DNA from: JBGPIK01 sp041484845
GTDB taxonomy: Bacteria > Desulfobacterota > Binatia > UBA9968
Length of the DNA: 8,708 bases
Reading direction: 5' to 3'
NCBI GenBank assembly: GCA_041484845.1
Contig: JBGPIK010000300.1
Span: 1-8,708 of the forward strand
The stretch's first letter is position 1. Each line of letters starts with the position of its first letter. The position numbers and the translations under genes were made by a program. The notes beneath the pieces were generated by a model. It had not been told where the DNA came from. It was given only the letters and a program-made list of their open reading frames with translations, and did no database searches. This document shows positions 1 to 6,719 of this stretch, piece by piece.

Positions 1-960
1 GGGATCAAAAAATAAGATACTCGCGGCAACGCCATTACTATAGGTGCTTGGATAACTACAGTTCACGAAGCCGCGCCGCTGCTTGTCGCTCTTGGAAAAA
101 TCAATGATCAGCCGGTCGCCCTTGACGGTGATCTCGCAGCGTACGGTCACCGGCACATCCAACTCATATCCATCGTCGTCCGTCGCTGACTCACCGTAAT
201 AGATGCCATCCGGCATCTGTTCGATACAAGCCCGAACCGCCCGCTCCGTGCGCTCTTGCATCACCGCCACGCATCCTCGCACCGTCTCGATTCCATAACG
301 GCCGATCAGCCCCAGCAAGCGATTCTCCGCCATCTTGGTCGCGGCAATCATCGCGTAACTGTCAATGCGCACGCCTTCCGCCAAACGCACGTTGTTCCAG
401 ATCAAGCGCAGAATATCCCGCTGCTCCACGCCCTTCTCGATGACCTTGACTCCCGGGATTAGAATGCCTTCGGAGTGAACGTCGTAGGGATCGGAAAAAT
501 AAGCTCCCGGGTAGGCCGCGCCGGTGTCTTCCACATGCGCCCGCGCCAGCGTCCAGAAAACAGGTTTGCCTTGATAAAAAATCGGTCGAAAAAATCCCCA
601 GTCCGGTGGATGACAGGAATAACCGTGATACGGATCGTTGGCGAGAAACACGTCGCCCTCGAAAACGTTGTCCCGGTACTCATCAAGAATATACCGCACC
701 GAATACTTGGCGCCGACGAATTGAATCGGAAGCCCCACCGGGATGGCGATCGTATTGCCCGAGCCGTCCCAGATGCCGACGGAAATGTCCTTGAGTTGTG
801 AAATGAGAAAGCTCTGCGCTGTGCGCTCGATGACGTGGCGCATCTCCCGGCAAATTCGCTGCAGGGAGTGCCAGATCGTAGATAGGGTTAGTGGATCGAT
901 CACGGGAACGGCAGAGAAATTTTTATTTTCAAGGGGCATGGCTGTTTTTGGCTCTTGCAT
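1..960 (-). CDS. Hydantoinase B/oxoprolinase family protein, N-terminal part (runs off the left edge)
   Basis: The minus strand is open from an ATG at 960 to the window edge, about 320 codons of a family usually 500-600 residues long. After a variable N-terminus it reads DPLTLSTIWHSLQRICREM and then LKDISVGIWDGSGN, the usual opening of HyuB-type proteins. The family block follows as NDPYHGYSCHPPDWGFF (about residues 108-124), corresponding to the common NDPY.GG.H.PD motif, and the last visible part contains IIDFSKSD. Known members are the B subunits of ATP-dependent hydantoinases, 5-oxoprolinase, and acetone- or acetophenone-carboxylase-like enzymes; most need a HyuA partner, which is not visible. 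ATG 960 is chosen because GAGGTGG lies 6 bases upstream; ATG 975 and ATG 939 are alternatives. It starts 60 bases after E1 beta stops and is probably co-transcribed. The exact substrate cannot be read from the sequence. Confidence 0.88.
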   Translation of the reverse strand, partial: MQEPKTAMPLENKNFSAVPVIDPLTLSTIWHSLQRICREMRHVIERTAQSFLISQLKDISVGIWDGSGNTIAIPVGLPIQFVGAKYSVRYILDEYRDNVFEGDVFLANDPYHGYSCHPPDWGFFRPIFYQGKPVFWTLARAHVEDTGAAYPGAYFSDPYDVHSEGILIPGVKVIEKGVEQRDILRLIWNNVRLAEGVRIDSYAMIAATKMAENRLLGLIGRYGIETVRGCVAVMQERTERAVRACIEQMPDGIYYGESATDDDGYELDVPVTVRCEITVKGDRLIIDFSKSDKQRRGFVNCSYPSTYSNGVAASILFFDP

Positions 961-1020
961 ACATCGCCACCTCATTGGCGAATTTATAAATGTCAGCGCT
1001 GTGCGGCAGGCGACCGTTCC

Positions 1021-1992
1021 TCAGCGCATCACCGCGCGAATCGCTTCAACGATGCGCGACTCCGACGGGCTAATGAATTCTTCCAAAGTCTTGTTATAAG
1101 GGATCGGCACATCGAGGGTCGCCACCCGGCGCACCGGAGCCTTGAGCTTATCATAACCGGCTTCCCAAATACGCGCGGCCAGCTCCGACGCAACACCGCA
1201 GCTGTGATGACCTTCGTCGACAATGACAACCCTGCGAGTTTTTTCCACCGACGCCATTAAGGTTGCGAAATCGAGGGGTACCAGAGTTCGCGGGTCGACT
1301 ACTTCTACTTGAATTCCTTCTGCAGCCAATTGTTCCGCGACTTTGAGACTGCGCTGAACCATGTAGGAGGTCGCGATGACGGTAACGTCACTGCCCGTTC
1401 GCTTGATATCCGCTTGACCCAGTGGAATCGGTTCGTCGATCTCGGGAACAGGACCGCGGATTTCAAAGAGCAGCGCATGGTCAACGAAGATCGTCGGATT
1501 GTCAGAGTTAACAGCCGACTTGAGAAGCCCTCTCACATCACGCGGCGACGATGGCAGAACGATTTCAAGACCGGGACAATTCCACAGCATCGCCTGCGGA
1601 CTGTGGGAGTGTTGCGCGGCGCCGCCGCCGCGCAGGCCGTGGATCATATGGAAGACTACCGGCGCGCGAGTGCGCCCGCCCGACATGTAGAAAGCGTTGG
1701 CGGCTTCATTGCAGATCTGCGGCCAAGCCTCATAAGAAAAACTGGCGGTGACCAGGTCGACGATCGGACGGAGTCCGGCCATTGCCGCGCCGGTGGCGAG
1801 TCCACAAACCCCAAGTTCCGATATGGGCGGAGAAATGACGCGGCCGGGAAAGCTCTTCTCGATTTCCCCGAAGAGGCTGCGCCGCGGGCTCAAGCCCAAG
1901 AAAGTTTCATGAATCAAACGCACGCTCTCATCCGCCGCCAGGATCTCGCGGAGCGCCGCCAATTTCGCCTCGTAATAAGCCATCTCTCGCAT
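1021..1992 (-). CDS. 2-oxoacid dehydrogenase E1 component, beta subunit (TPP-dependent, acetoin/pyruvate type)
   Basis: This 323-residue protein has the normal length of an E1 beta subunit. The N-terminal pyrimidine-binding domain shows PISELGVCGLATGAAMAGLRP-like sequence, in which E59 sits where the family places the glutamate that activates the thiamine diphosphate cofactor. GGAAQHSHSPQAM and PGLEIVLPSSP..VRGLLKSA follow, both typical of the family. The C-terminal transketolase-like domain includes VEVVDPRTLVPLD and VIVDEGHHSCGVASE. In the family, E1 alpha and beta form a heterotetramer that decarboxylates a 2-oxo acid and passes the acyl group to a lipoyl E2. ATG 1992 is preceded by AGGAG at 6 bases; an in-frame ATG three codons later (1983) is also possible. 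It lies 210 bases after E1 alpha and just before the HyuB-type gene. E2 and E3 are not in the window, so the substrate (acetoin, pyruvate, branched-chain or other) is undecided. Confidence 0.9.
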   Translation of the reverse strand: MREMAYYEAKLAALREILAADESVRLIHETFLGLSPRRSLFGEIEKSFPGRVISPPISELGVCGLATGAAMAGLRPIVDLVTASFSYEAWPQICNEAANAFYMSGGRTRAPVVFHMIHGLRGGGAAQHSHSPQAMLWNCPGLEIVLPSSPRDVRGLLKSAVNSDNPTIFVDHALLFEIRGPVPEIDEPIPLGQADIKRTGSDVTVIATSYMVQRSLKVAEQLAAEGIQVEVVDPRTLVPLDFATLMASVEKTRRVVIVDEGHHSCGVASELAARIWEAGYDKLKAPVRRVATLDVPIPYNKTLEEFISPSESRIVEAIRAVMR

Positions 1993-2039
1993 AAGTAACT
2001 CCTATATTAGGCACCACACGAAACCCAATGACACTGTGC

Positions 2040-2179
2040 CGATCGAGAAGTAAGACCGGAGGAGCGGGCACCGGGAACAGGGTTCAAGGGTCCAGGTTCA
2101 ACGTTCAACTGGCTTCCAACCTTGAGCATTGAACTTTGAACATTGAACTTAGACCTCTGGATGGCTCGCCTCTCGATCG
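2040..2179. repeat. Nested palindromic intergenic element built from GTTCAA/TTGAAC words
   Basis: The gap between E1 alpha and E1 beta contains an unusual structure. The outer arms are CGATCGAGA (2040-2048) and its perfect complement TCTCGATCG (2171-2179). Inside, the left half carries GTTCAA words at 2082, 2096 and 2103, and the right half carries the reverse words TTGAGC and TTGAAC, including three tandem heptamers ATTGAAC-TTTGAAC-ATTGAAC (2128-2148). Left and right halves can therefore fold together imperfectly. No protein is recognisable in it. It could be a REP- or MITE-like dispersed element, a transcript-processing hairpin that sets the E1 alpha/E1 beta ratio, or chance expansion of a short word. 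Multiple genome copies cannot be judged from one window. Confidence 0.6.
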
Positions 2180-2202
2180 CCCTCGTGCGTGAATAATTTG
2201 GG

Positions 2203-3228
2203 CTAGCGGCCTGCAAAGATCCCTTCGACACCACTCTTTGGATCGGGCTCCGGAGAATCGAATGCAAAGCTAATTGCGTCGGCAACTTTGTCTCTGACGT
2301 TGCTGTCTATTTTCACGATCTCTTCTTTGCTCGCTTGTCCCTCGGCCAACAGTTTGCGGATAAAGATCAAGAGCGGGTCGCTGAACTGATACCAGTCCTT
2401 CACCTCGTCCGGTACCGGACTTAAATCCCAGGCCAGGGACACCTGGGTAGCTATCGGAAGCACCGGCCAATTGCTCACGCTTCCCGGCCAGCGTACCGTC
2501 TGCGCTTCGATGAATTGCGGGCCTTCACCGGCGCGAATCTTTCTAATGGCTTCATCAACGACTGCATAAACGGCTCCCACTTCCGTTCCATCCACTTGCT
2601 GCGCGGGTATCTTATAGGCCGCCGGTAGATCCGTTAGAGGATAGACCGACATCGTGGAAGACCGCATTGTCCCTGTAGCTTTTCCATGACCGTACTTGCC
2701 GTTGTTCTCACATAAATATAGCACGGGAAGCTTCCACACAGATGCCAGGTTAAAGGACTCCGCCGCGGCGCCTTCCTCCAGCGCGCCATCGCCGAACAGG
2801 CAGATGCTGATCTGTTGATTCTTTTTCTCTTTAGCCGCGAAGCCAGCTCCCGTCGCCAGTGGCAGAATACCCGCGACCACAGCTGACGTTTGGAGAAAAC
2901 CAAGCTCTACGGGAGCCACGTGAAAACTGCCACCACGGCCTTTGTTGTAACCGTCGCTGCGACCCAAGATTTCAGCGAGAAGGCGTCCCGGTTCCGCGCC
3001 GCGCGACAGTATATGGCCGTGGTTGCGGTGGGTGGTGAAAACGTAATCGTCAGCCTTCAATAACGAAAGCGCAGGAACACCGGTGGCTTCCTGCCCTATA
3101 TAGACATGGTAATGGCCGCGAAAGCGCTCTTCGTTATGCAGCGTGATGAGCGTTTCCTCAAAATGGCGGATCAAAAACATCTTGCGACAAAACTCGAGCA
3201 ACTTGTCACCTGGTAACGGGGCTAACAT
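2203..3228 (-). CDS. 2-oxoacid dehydrogenase E1 component, alpha subunit (TPP-binding)
   Basis: This 341-residue protein is the partner of the downstream E1 beta. It contains GQEA (residues 45-48), the GRGGSFHVA stretch (97-105) and the thiamine diphosphate/Mg2+ motif GDG (146-148) to ENN (174-176), with the usual ASVWKLPVLYLCENN wording. The later VDG...VYAVVDEAI segment (212-229) is also typical of E1 alpha. ATG 3228 has a near-perfect AGGAGG with 6 bases to the start. It follows the solute-binding protein by 63 bases, suggesting one transcript from about 4340 leftwards. One oddity is TVRWPGSVSNWP near 244-255, where many relatives read TYR..GHS; the conserved histidine appears to be serine. 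That may mark a subfamily with a different substrate, but it is a by-eye alignment. The enzyme probably acts in the cytoplasm with an E2 and E3 encoded elsewhere. Confidence 0.9.
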   Translation of the reverse strand: MLAPLPGDKLLEFCRKMFLIRHFEETLITLHNEERFRGHYHVYIGQEATGVPALSLLKADDYVFTTHRNHGHILSRGAEPGRLLAEILGRSDGYNKGRGGSFHVAPVELGFLQTSAVVAGILPLATGAGFAAKEKKNQQISICLFGDGALEEGAAAESFNLASVWKLPVLYLCENNGKYGHGKATGTMRSSTMSVYPLTDLPAAYKIPAQQVDGTEVGAVYAVVDEAIRKIRAGEGPQFIEAQTVRWPGSVSNWPVLPIATQVSLAWDLSPVPDEVKDWYQFSDPLLIFIRKLLAEGQASKEEIVKIDSNVRDKVADAISFAFDSPEPDPKSGVEGIFAGR

Positions 3229-3291
3229 TCGTCCCCTCCTTCAAACTGGCGTCGTCTTTTTTTGGCGGCCGGCGCTTGTTTATGTAAACGT

Positions 3292-4338
3292 CTATTTCTT
3301 GAATCCGAGGATCTGGCCGTACTCCCCAGAGAGCCGGTCTATCAGCACGGCCTGTTCTTGAGTCATATACACCATCTTCTTACCCTGAGCATATTTGTAG
3401 GCGGTCGTCCCCGGAATAAAGGCGGAACTCTGACCGTTATACCTTTCCCATATCTCCTGAGCTTCAGGAGTAGTAAGAAAAACAGCGAAGAGGCGTCCTA
3501 CGCTGGGGTGGAGGGCGCCCTTAGGTACGCCGGCGTGGTAGGCAGGCGAAATTACAGGTTGAATACCTTCAGCGAAGACGATGGGCGCGCCCGTTTTTTT
3601 TGCCGTATTAATGAAGCTATCCGTTAACGTGACCATGAGATGGATCTCACCAACTTGAAGACGCGTGAAAAGGTCTCCGAGGATTCCCAGAACCAAACCC
3701 TGACCGGCCAGAGCCTTGACATAATCCAAGGTTTTGGCTTCGCCCCACGGTCCGGCAGCGAGCCGGGCCAAATGGTGAGTCGTATTGGCCATACCCAGCC
3801 GGCCGCCTTTCCACTTGGGTTCGAGAAGATCCTCCCACTTCTTGGGAATGTCCCCGGCAGGCAAGACCTTCGCGTTATAAGCAGGAAGAACGATCTGGTT
3901 TGCGAATGAGACCGTTCCGTTATCGTAATGAATGAGTTGAGGATCTACGCCCAGCGCCCTGTAGTCGAACTTTTCGTGCATTTTTCTCACCCACAGTGTG
4001 GCGTGATGCGCATCGGTAACTACCATCAGGTCCCACTCGGGAGGCACACCGGAAGTGCCTTGGAGTATAACCTTTGACACGTCGCCGGACATGTCATTGG
4101 CGGGGCTATAGTTCAGCTTTATCTTGAGGTCGTACTTCTTGTTGAAAGCATCGCCAAGCTCCTGCGCGCCCTTTCGAGTCAAAGTATTGGTCGCATAGAA
4201 CTCGAAGGTTCCTTCTTTTCTGGCCGCAGATACTAATGAGTCTACGGTAGCGGCATGAGATAAACCAAAGCATGCGACCAGAGCAAGCGAGGCCAGGATT
4301 CCCGTCATGAACGTCGTCGGCGATTTTCGATTGGACAT
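3292..4338 (-). CDS. Extracellular solute-binding protein, family 1 (ABC importer type)
   Basis: This 348-residue exported protein begins with a positively charged stretch and a hydrophobic core (about residues 10-27) ending in SHA-AT, a good signal peptidase I site after residue 29. LVAC at 20-23 also fits a lipobox, so a lipoprotein is possible. The mature protein starts with LVSAARKEGTFEFYATN, the classic opening of iron/spermidine-type periplasmic binding proteins. PPEWDLMVVTDAHH, PKKWEDLLEPKWKGG and SPAYHAGVPKGALHPSVGRLFAVFLTTPEAQ follow, the last being the usual C-terminal hinge region. The start is supported by AAGGAGG, 7 bases upstream. It is the first gene of the leftward cluster. 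No permease or ATPase gene is present, so transport needs partners from elsewhere. The ligand is unknown; the E1 genes behind it suggest an organic acid, but metal ions are bound by related proteins. Confidence 0.87.
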   Translation of the reverse strand: MSNRKSPTTFMTGILASLALVACFGLSHAATVDSLVSAARKEGTFEFYATNTLTRKGAQELGDAFNKKYDLKIKLNYSPANDMSGDVSKVILQGTSGVPPEWDLMVVTDAHHATLWVRKMHEKFDYRALGVDPQLIHYDNGTVSFANQIVLPAYNAKVLPAGDIPKKWEDLLEPKWKGGRLGMANTTHHLARLAAGPWGEAKTLDYVKALAGQGLVLGILGDLFTRLQVGEIHLMVTLTDSFINTAKKTGAPIVFAEGIQPVISPAYHAGVPKGALHPSVGRLFAVFLTTPEAQEIWERYNGQSSAFIPGTTAYKYAQGKKMVYMTQEQAVLIDRLSGEYGQILGFKK

Positions 4339-4485
4339 CAGACTGCCTCCTTCGGGGAGAATTGACCGGGTGCTATATTCTTTTACTCTTAGCGAATAAA
4401 AGTTTGCAAGGAATATATGAGTTTGTTAGTTCTAATCTCGCTCTCACTTCTACTTTTTACCGATTATTCGGGAAAGGGAGGCTTC
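4339..4485. promoter_or_regulatory. Divergent intergenic region between the transport/E1 operon and the dioxygenase gene
   Basis: This short AT-rich region must hold the start signals of two opposite transcripts. For the rightward gene, TTGACC (4362-4367) and TATATT (4374-4379) are promoter-like words, but their mutual spacing is wrong for one promoter. For the leftward operon, TTTATT and TATAGC on the minus strand are 17 bases apart and make a weak candidate. The boxes are not strong enough to assign. A shared regulator would be reasonable but no clear operator is seen. An in-frame upstream ATG (4417) is treated as leader because the good ribosome site is at 4476-4481. Confidence 0.4.
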
Positions 4486-5328
4486 ATGGCTGAGATCGTT
4501 TCGATCATTGGCATCACTCACAATCCATTCATGCCCCAGCTGTTCAAGCAGTCCAATCGCCCGCCCGGGTGCGATAAAGTCATCGAACGAATCGAGATGA
4601 TGCGCAAGAAACTCGACGACGCCAAACCCGATGTGCTGATCGCCATCGGCAATGACCACTTGCACCAGTTTTTCATGGACAACATGCCCGCGTTCATGAT
4701 CGGGAAGATGGATCAATACGATGGAACATTTTACGACGAAATCCGCGAGTTTGGCTTACCGACCTGCAAGCTGCCCGGAGATCCGGAGGTTTCCGATGCA
4801 ATCATGGAAGGCGCTTTCGACCGCGGTGTTGATTTCGCCTATTCGAACGAGTTGACCATCGATCACTCGATCATCGTGCCTATGCTGTTTGTGCGGCCCG
4901 AAATGGATATACCGATTGTACCGATTTTGACCAATTGTATCGCTCCGCCAATGCCAAGACCGAAGCGATTTCACGAAGTCGGCAAGGCCATCCGAGCGGC
5001 CATTGATAGCCTGCCGACTAGGAAACGAATCGCTGTGCTCGTCAGCGGCCATCTTTCTCTCGAAGTCGGTGGCCCGAAACAATTCGAGCGCAAGCTGCTG
5101 GACCCGGAGTTCGACACCGCCGCGGTCGGCTGGATCCAGAGCGGCGATATTCAATCCGCAGCCGAATGTTGCACACCCGCCCGCATGTTGCAGGCCGGCA
5201 ATATGACCACCGGTTATCTCAACTTTTTGATGATGATGGGCGTGGCAAACAACAGCCGGCCTTCCTACGCTGAAGGTTTGGACGCGGGCTTTCCGGCGAT
5301 ACCGTTTTTTTCCTGGGAAGCACCGTAG
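4486..5328 (+). CDS. Class III extradiol ring-cleavage dioxygenase, LigB-type
   Basis: The protein has 280 residues from the ATG at 4486, chosen because GGGAGG lies 4 bases upstream and the sequence then begins MAEIVSIIGITHNP like the family. An in-frame ATG at 4417 would add 23 residues without homology and lacks a good ribosome site. LigB-type enzymes cleave catecholic rings beside the hydroxyls using non-heme Fe(II). H12 (ITHNP) and H58 or H60 (GNDHLHQFF) match the two iron-ligand histidines, and H189 (VSGHLSLEVGG) matches the catalytic histidine. The third family ligand is a glutamate in a segment usually written GN..HE...W; here the segment reads AGNMTTGYLNFLMMMG (237-252) with no glutamate, so the site may differ or E193/E263 may serve. 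It is divergent from the transport/E1 operon and probably belongs to an aromatic or heteroaromatic catabolic route. Substrate unknown. Confidence 0.82.
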   Translation: MAEIVSIIGITHNPFMPQLFKQSNRPPGCDKVIERIEMMRKKLDDAKPDVLIAIGNDHLHQFFMDNMPAFMIGKMDQYDGTFYDEIREFGLPTCKLPGDPEVSDAIMEGAFDRGVDFAYSNELTIDHSIIVPMLFVRPEMDIPIVPILTNCIAPPMPRPKRFHEVGKAIRAAIDSLPTRKRIAVLVSGHLSLEVGGPKQFERKLLDPEFDTAAVGWIQSGDIQSAAECCTPARMLQAGNMTTGYLNFLMMMGVANNSRPSYAEGLDAGFPAIPFFSWEAP

Positions 5329-5574
5329 CTGAGCCTTGGAAGCAAAGGACGCACGAAATCAACAATCCAGCCCGTAATCCTAGCCGTAGGGGGCAATTCG
5401 GCACTTTAGATATACTGCGGGCTGATATCTGGATACACCGCCGCACAGGCAGCGTTTGTCGGGGAGAGAGATTGACAGAGCGTGACTTAATGATGGATAT
5501 TGCAGCAAATTTTACTTTCTTAGGTTGCAGATCCCCCGAATACACTGCGGGGAGGGCCGGCAGCATACTCAATA
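5329..5574. other. Gene-free leader upstream of the cassette array (possible attI-like or secondary insertion site)
   Basis: This 246-base stretch between the dioxygenase and the first cassette has no convincing gene. It contains two similar words, ATATACTGCGGG (5410-5421) and ATACACTGCGGG (5540-5551), and a candidate promoter at 5472-5501. No attC can be drawn ending at 5575, because the only AAC triplet to pair with its GTT lies more than 200 bases away and has no matching arms. The junction is therefore either an attI-type site or a secondary G/TT target. No integrase gene lies beside it: the upstream neighbour is the dioxygenase. Confidence 0.5.
5472..5501 (+). promoter_or_regulatory. Candidate promoter for the cassette array (Pc-like)
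   Basis: A perfect -35 TTGACA (5472-5477) is followed after 18 bases by GATATT (5496-5501), which matches the -10 consensus at 4 of 6 positions. It points towards the cassettes and would give a leader of roughly 85 bases before the first start codon. Its position matches that of cassette promoters in integrons. The spacing and the -10 are imperfect, so it is a candidate only. Confidence 0.45.
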
Positions 5575-5593
5575 GTTAGCCAACATCAACCCT

Positions 5594-6646
5594 ATGCCAC
5601 TCGCTCCCAAAAGGCTGTCGAAAGACCGGGCAAATTTCTATGAGTCGTTAAGCGCGTCTGAAGTGACATGGCTTGCCGGAGATTCAGATCTTCGTGTATT
5701 GCAAACATCTGCCCCAGTCGAGTCGCAGACTTGGGATCTGCTTAACGAAGCCCTCTTTGCAAAGCGCCCTGAAGTGGAGCTGCGGGTATACGGCTTCTAC
5801 TCCACTGTTTGCGATCTGTCTTTTCTTTCGCAGGTAAGGAATGTTCGCCATTTCTCAGCCGACTGCCTGATGAAGGCAGAAGGAATTGAACACCTTAGCG
5901 AAATGAAGAACCTAGAGAGTCTATCGGTCGGCATCTTCGACTTGGAGACTTTCAGCTTCCTGGCTGATTTGCCGACAGAACAAGTTCGAAAACTTTCCCT
6001 GGGAGCCACAAAATCAAAGAGGCCAAGCCTAGGCCTTCTTGAGCGCTTCAAGAAGCTTATGGTCCTTCATATCGAGGGACAACAGAAAGAGATTGAAGTG
6101 ATTTCAAGCCTCGCGTCCCTTGAGGAGTTAACGCTGCGTTCCATAGGCTCAATAGGATTGCAGTCTCTCCAGAACCTTCATCATCTTTGGTCTCTTGATA
6201 TCAAGCTTGGCGGCATCCAAGATCTCTCGGCCTTGGAAGGATTGAACCAGATCAAGTACCTCGAACTATGGCAAATCAAGGGGCTCAGCGATATCAGTGT
6301 GATTTCGACGATGATCGGCCTGCAGTATTTGTTTCTACAGTCGCTACGCAATGTGACCAATATTCCTGATCTTTCAAGGCTGAGTATCCTTCGACGAATC
6401 TATCTTGAGAACATGAAGGGCCTTAAAGACATACGATCACTCTCATCAGCTCCTGCCTTAGAAGAGTTTGTACATGTCTCTGCATTAGGCATGGAACCGG
6501 AAAACTATGCGGGATTGTTGAAGCTCGGTTCGCTTAAAGCAGCTCTGGTTGGGTTTGGAAGCGACAAGAAGAACAATGTCTTTCGCAAGCTAGCAGCTAG
6601 GTATAGCGTTAAGGAGTACTCCCACCATGAATTCTCTTTCGCGTAG
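5594..6646 (+). CDS. Leucine-rich-repeat-like protein, cassette 1
   Basis: This 350-residue protein has no signal peptide or membrane segment and is probably cytosolic. From about residue 80 to 320 it shows irregular repeats of roughly 20-25 residues with the leucine-rich-repeat pattern L..L.L, for example LASLEELTLRSI, LHHLWSLDIKLGGIQDLSALEGL, LNQIKYLELWQIKGLSDI and MIGLQYLFLQSLRNVTNIPDL. Such repeats form curved solenoids that bind other proteins. The N-terminal 75 residues are not recognised. ATG 5594 is the only sensible start, since the next in-frame methionine is about residue 93. There is no clear Shine-Dalgarno site, which is common for the first gene behind a cassette boundary; the ATG is 13 bases after the core site. 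The attC begins 2 bases after the stop. Function is unknown; a protein-binding, immunity- or defence-type role is a guess from the fold and mobile setting. Confidence 0.8.
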   Translation: MPLAPKRLSKDRANFYESLSASEVTWLAGDSDLRVLQTSAPVESQTWDLLNEALFAKRPEVELRVYGFYSTVCDLSFLSQVRNVRHFSADCLMKAEGIEHLSEMKNLESLSVGIFDLETFSFLADLPTEQVRKLSLGATKSKRPSLGLLERFKKLMVLHIEGQQKEIEVISSLASLEELTLRSIGSIGLQSLQNLHHLWSLDIKLGGIQDLSALEGLNQIKYLELWQIKGLSDISVISTMIGLQYLFLQSLRNVTNIPDLSRLSILRRIYLENMKGLKDIRSLSSAPALEEFVHVSALGMEPENYAGLLKLGSLKAALVGFGSDKKNNVFRKLAARYSVKEYSHHEFSFA

Positions 6647-6648
6647 TC

Positions 6649-6715
6649 GGCTAACAAATCATTCCACCGGACCTGCGGAAAATGCCGCGCAGGCGGTTGA
6701 ATTCAGGCGTTAGGC
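6649..6715 (+). other. attC recombination site 1
   Basis: The site is 67 bases long. R'' is GGCTAAC (6649-6655) and R' is GTTAGGC (6709-6715), which fits GTTRRRY exactly. The L'' arm ATTCCACCGGACCTGCG (6661-6677) pairs with the L' arm GCGCAGGCGGTTGAAT region (about 6687-6702), with one mismatch and an unpaired GA, as expected for the extrahelical bases that mark the strand used by the integrase. Layout and wording resemble the attC sites of aadA-type cassettes. Exchange would occur between G6709 and T6710. Confidence 0.88.
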
Positions 6716-6719
6716 AACA

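Noticed and set aside
475..801. Plus-strand and other frames opposite the HyuB-type gene
   Set aside because: The minus strand reads as a continuous family-typical protein; these frames show no family features.
1309..1998. 229-codon plus-strand frame opposite E1 beta
   Set aside because: Exact antisense shadow of a clearly homologous gene; arginine-rich composition typical of such shadows.
2128..2148. CRISPR-like repeat
   Set aside because: The heptamers are contiguous, short and without spacers; not a CRISPR array.
5219..5572. 117-codon minus-strand frame overlapping the end of the dioxygenase and the array leader
   Set aside because: No recognisable domain, antisense to a well-supported gene for a third of its length, and no good ribosome site; treated as chance.
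5340..5575. A fourth attC ending at the left junction
   Set aside because: The only upstream AAC triplet is more than 200 bases away and no complementary arms could be found, so the left junction is not an attC.
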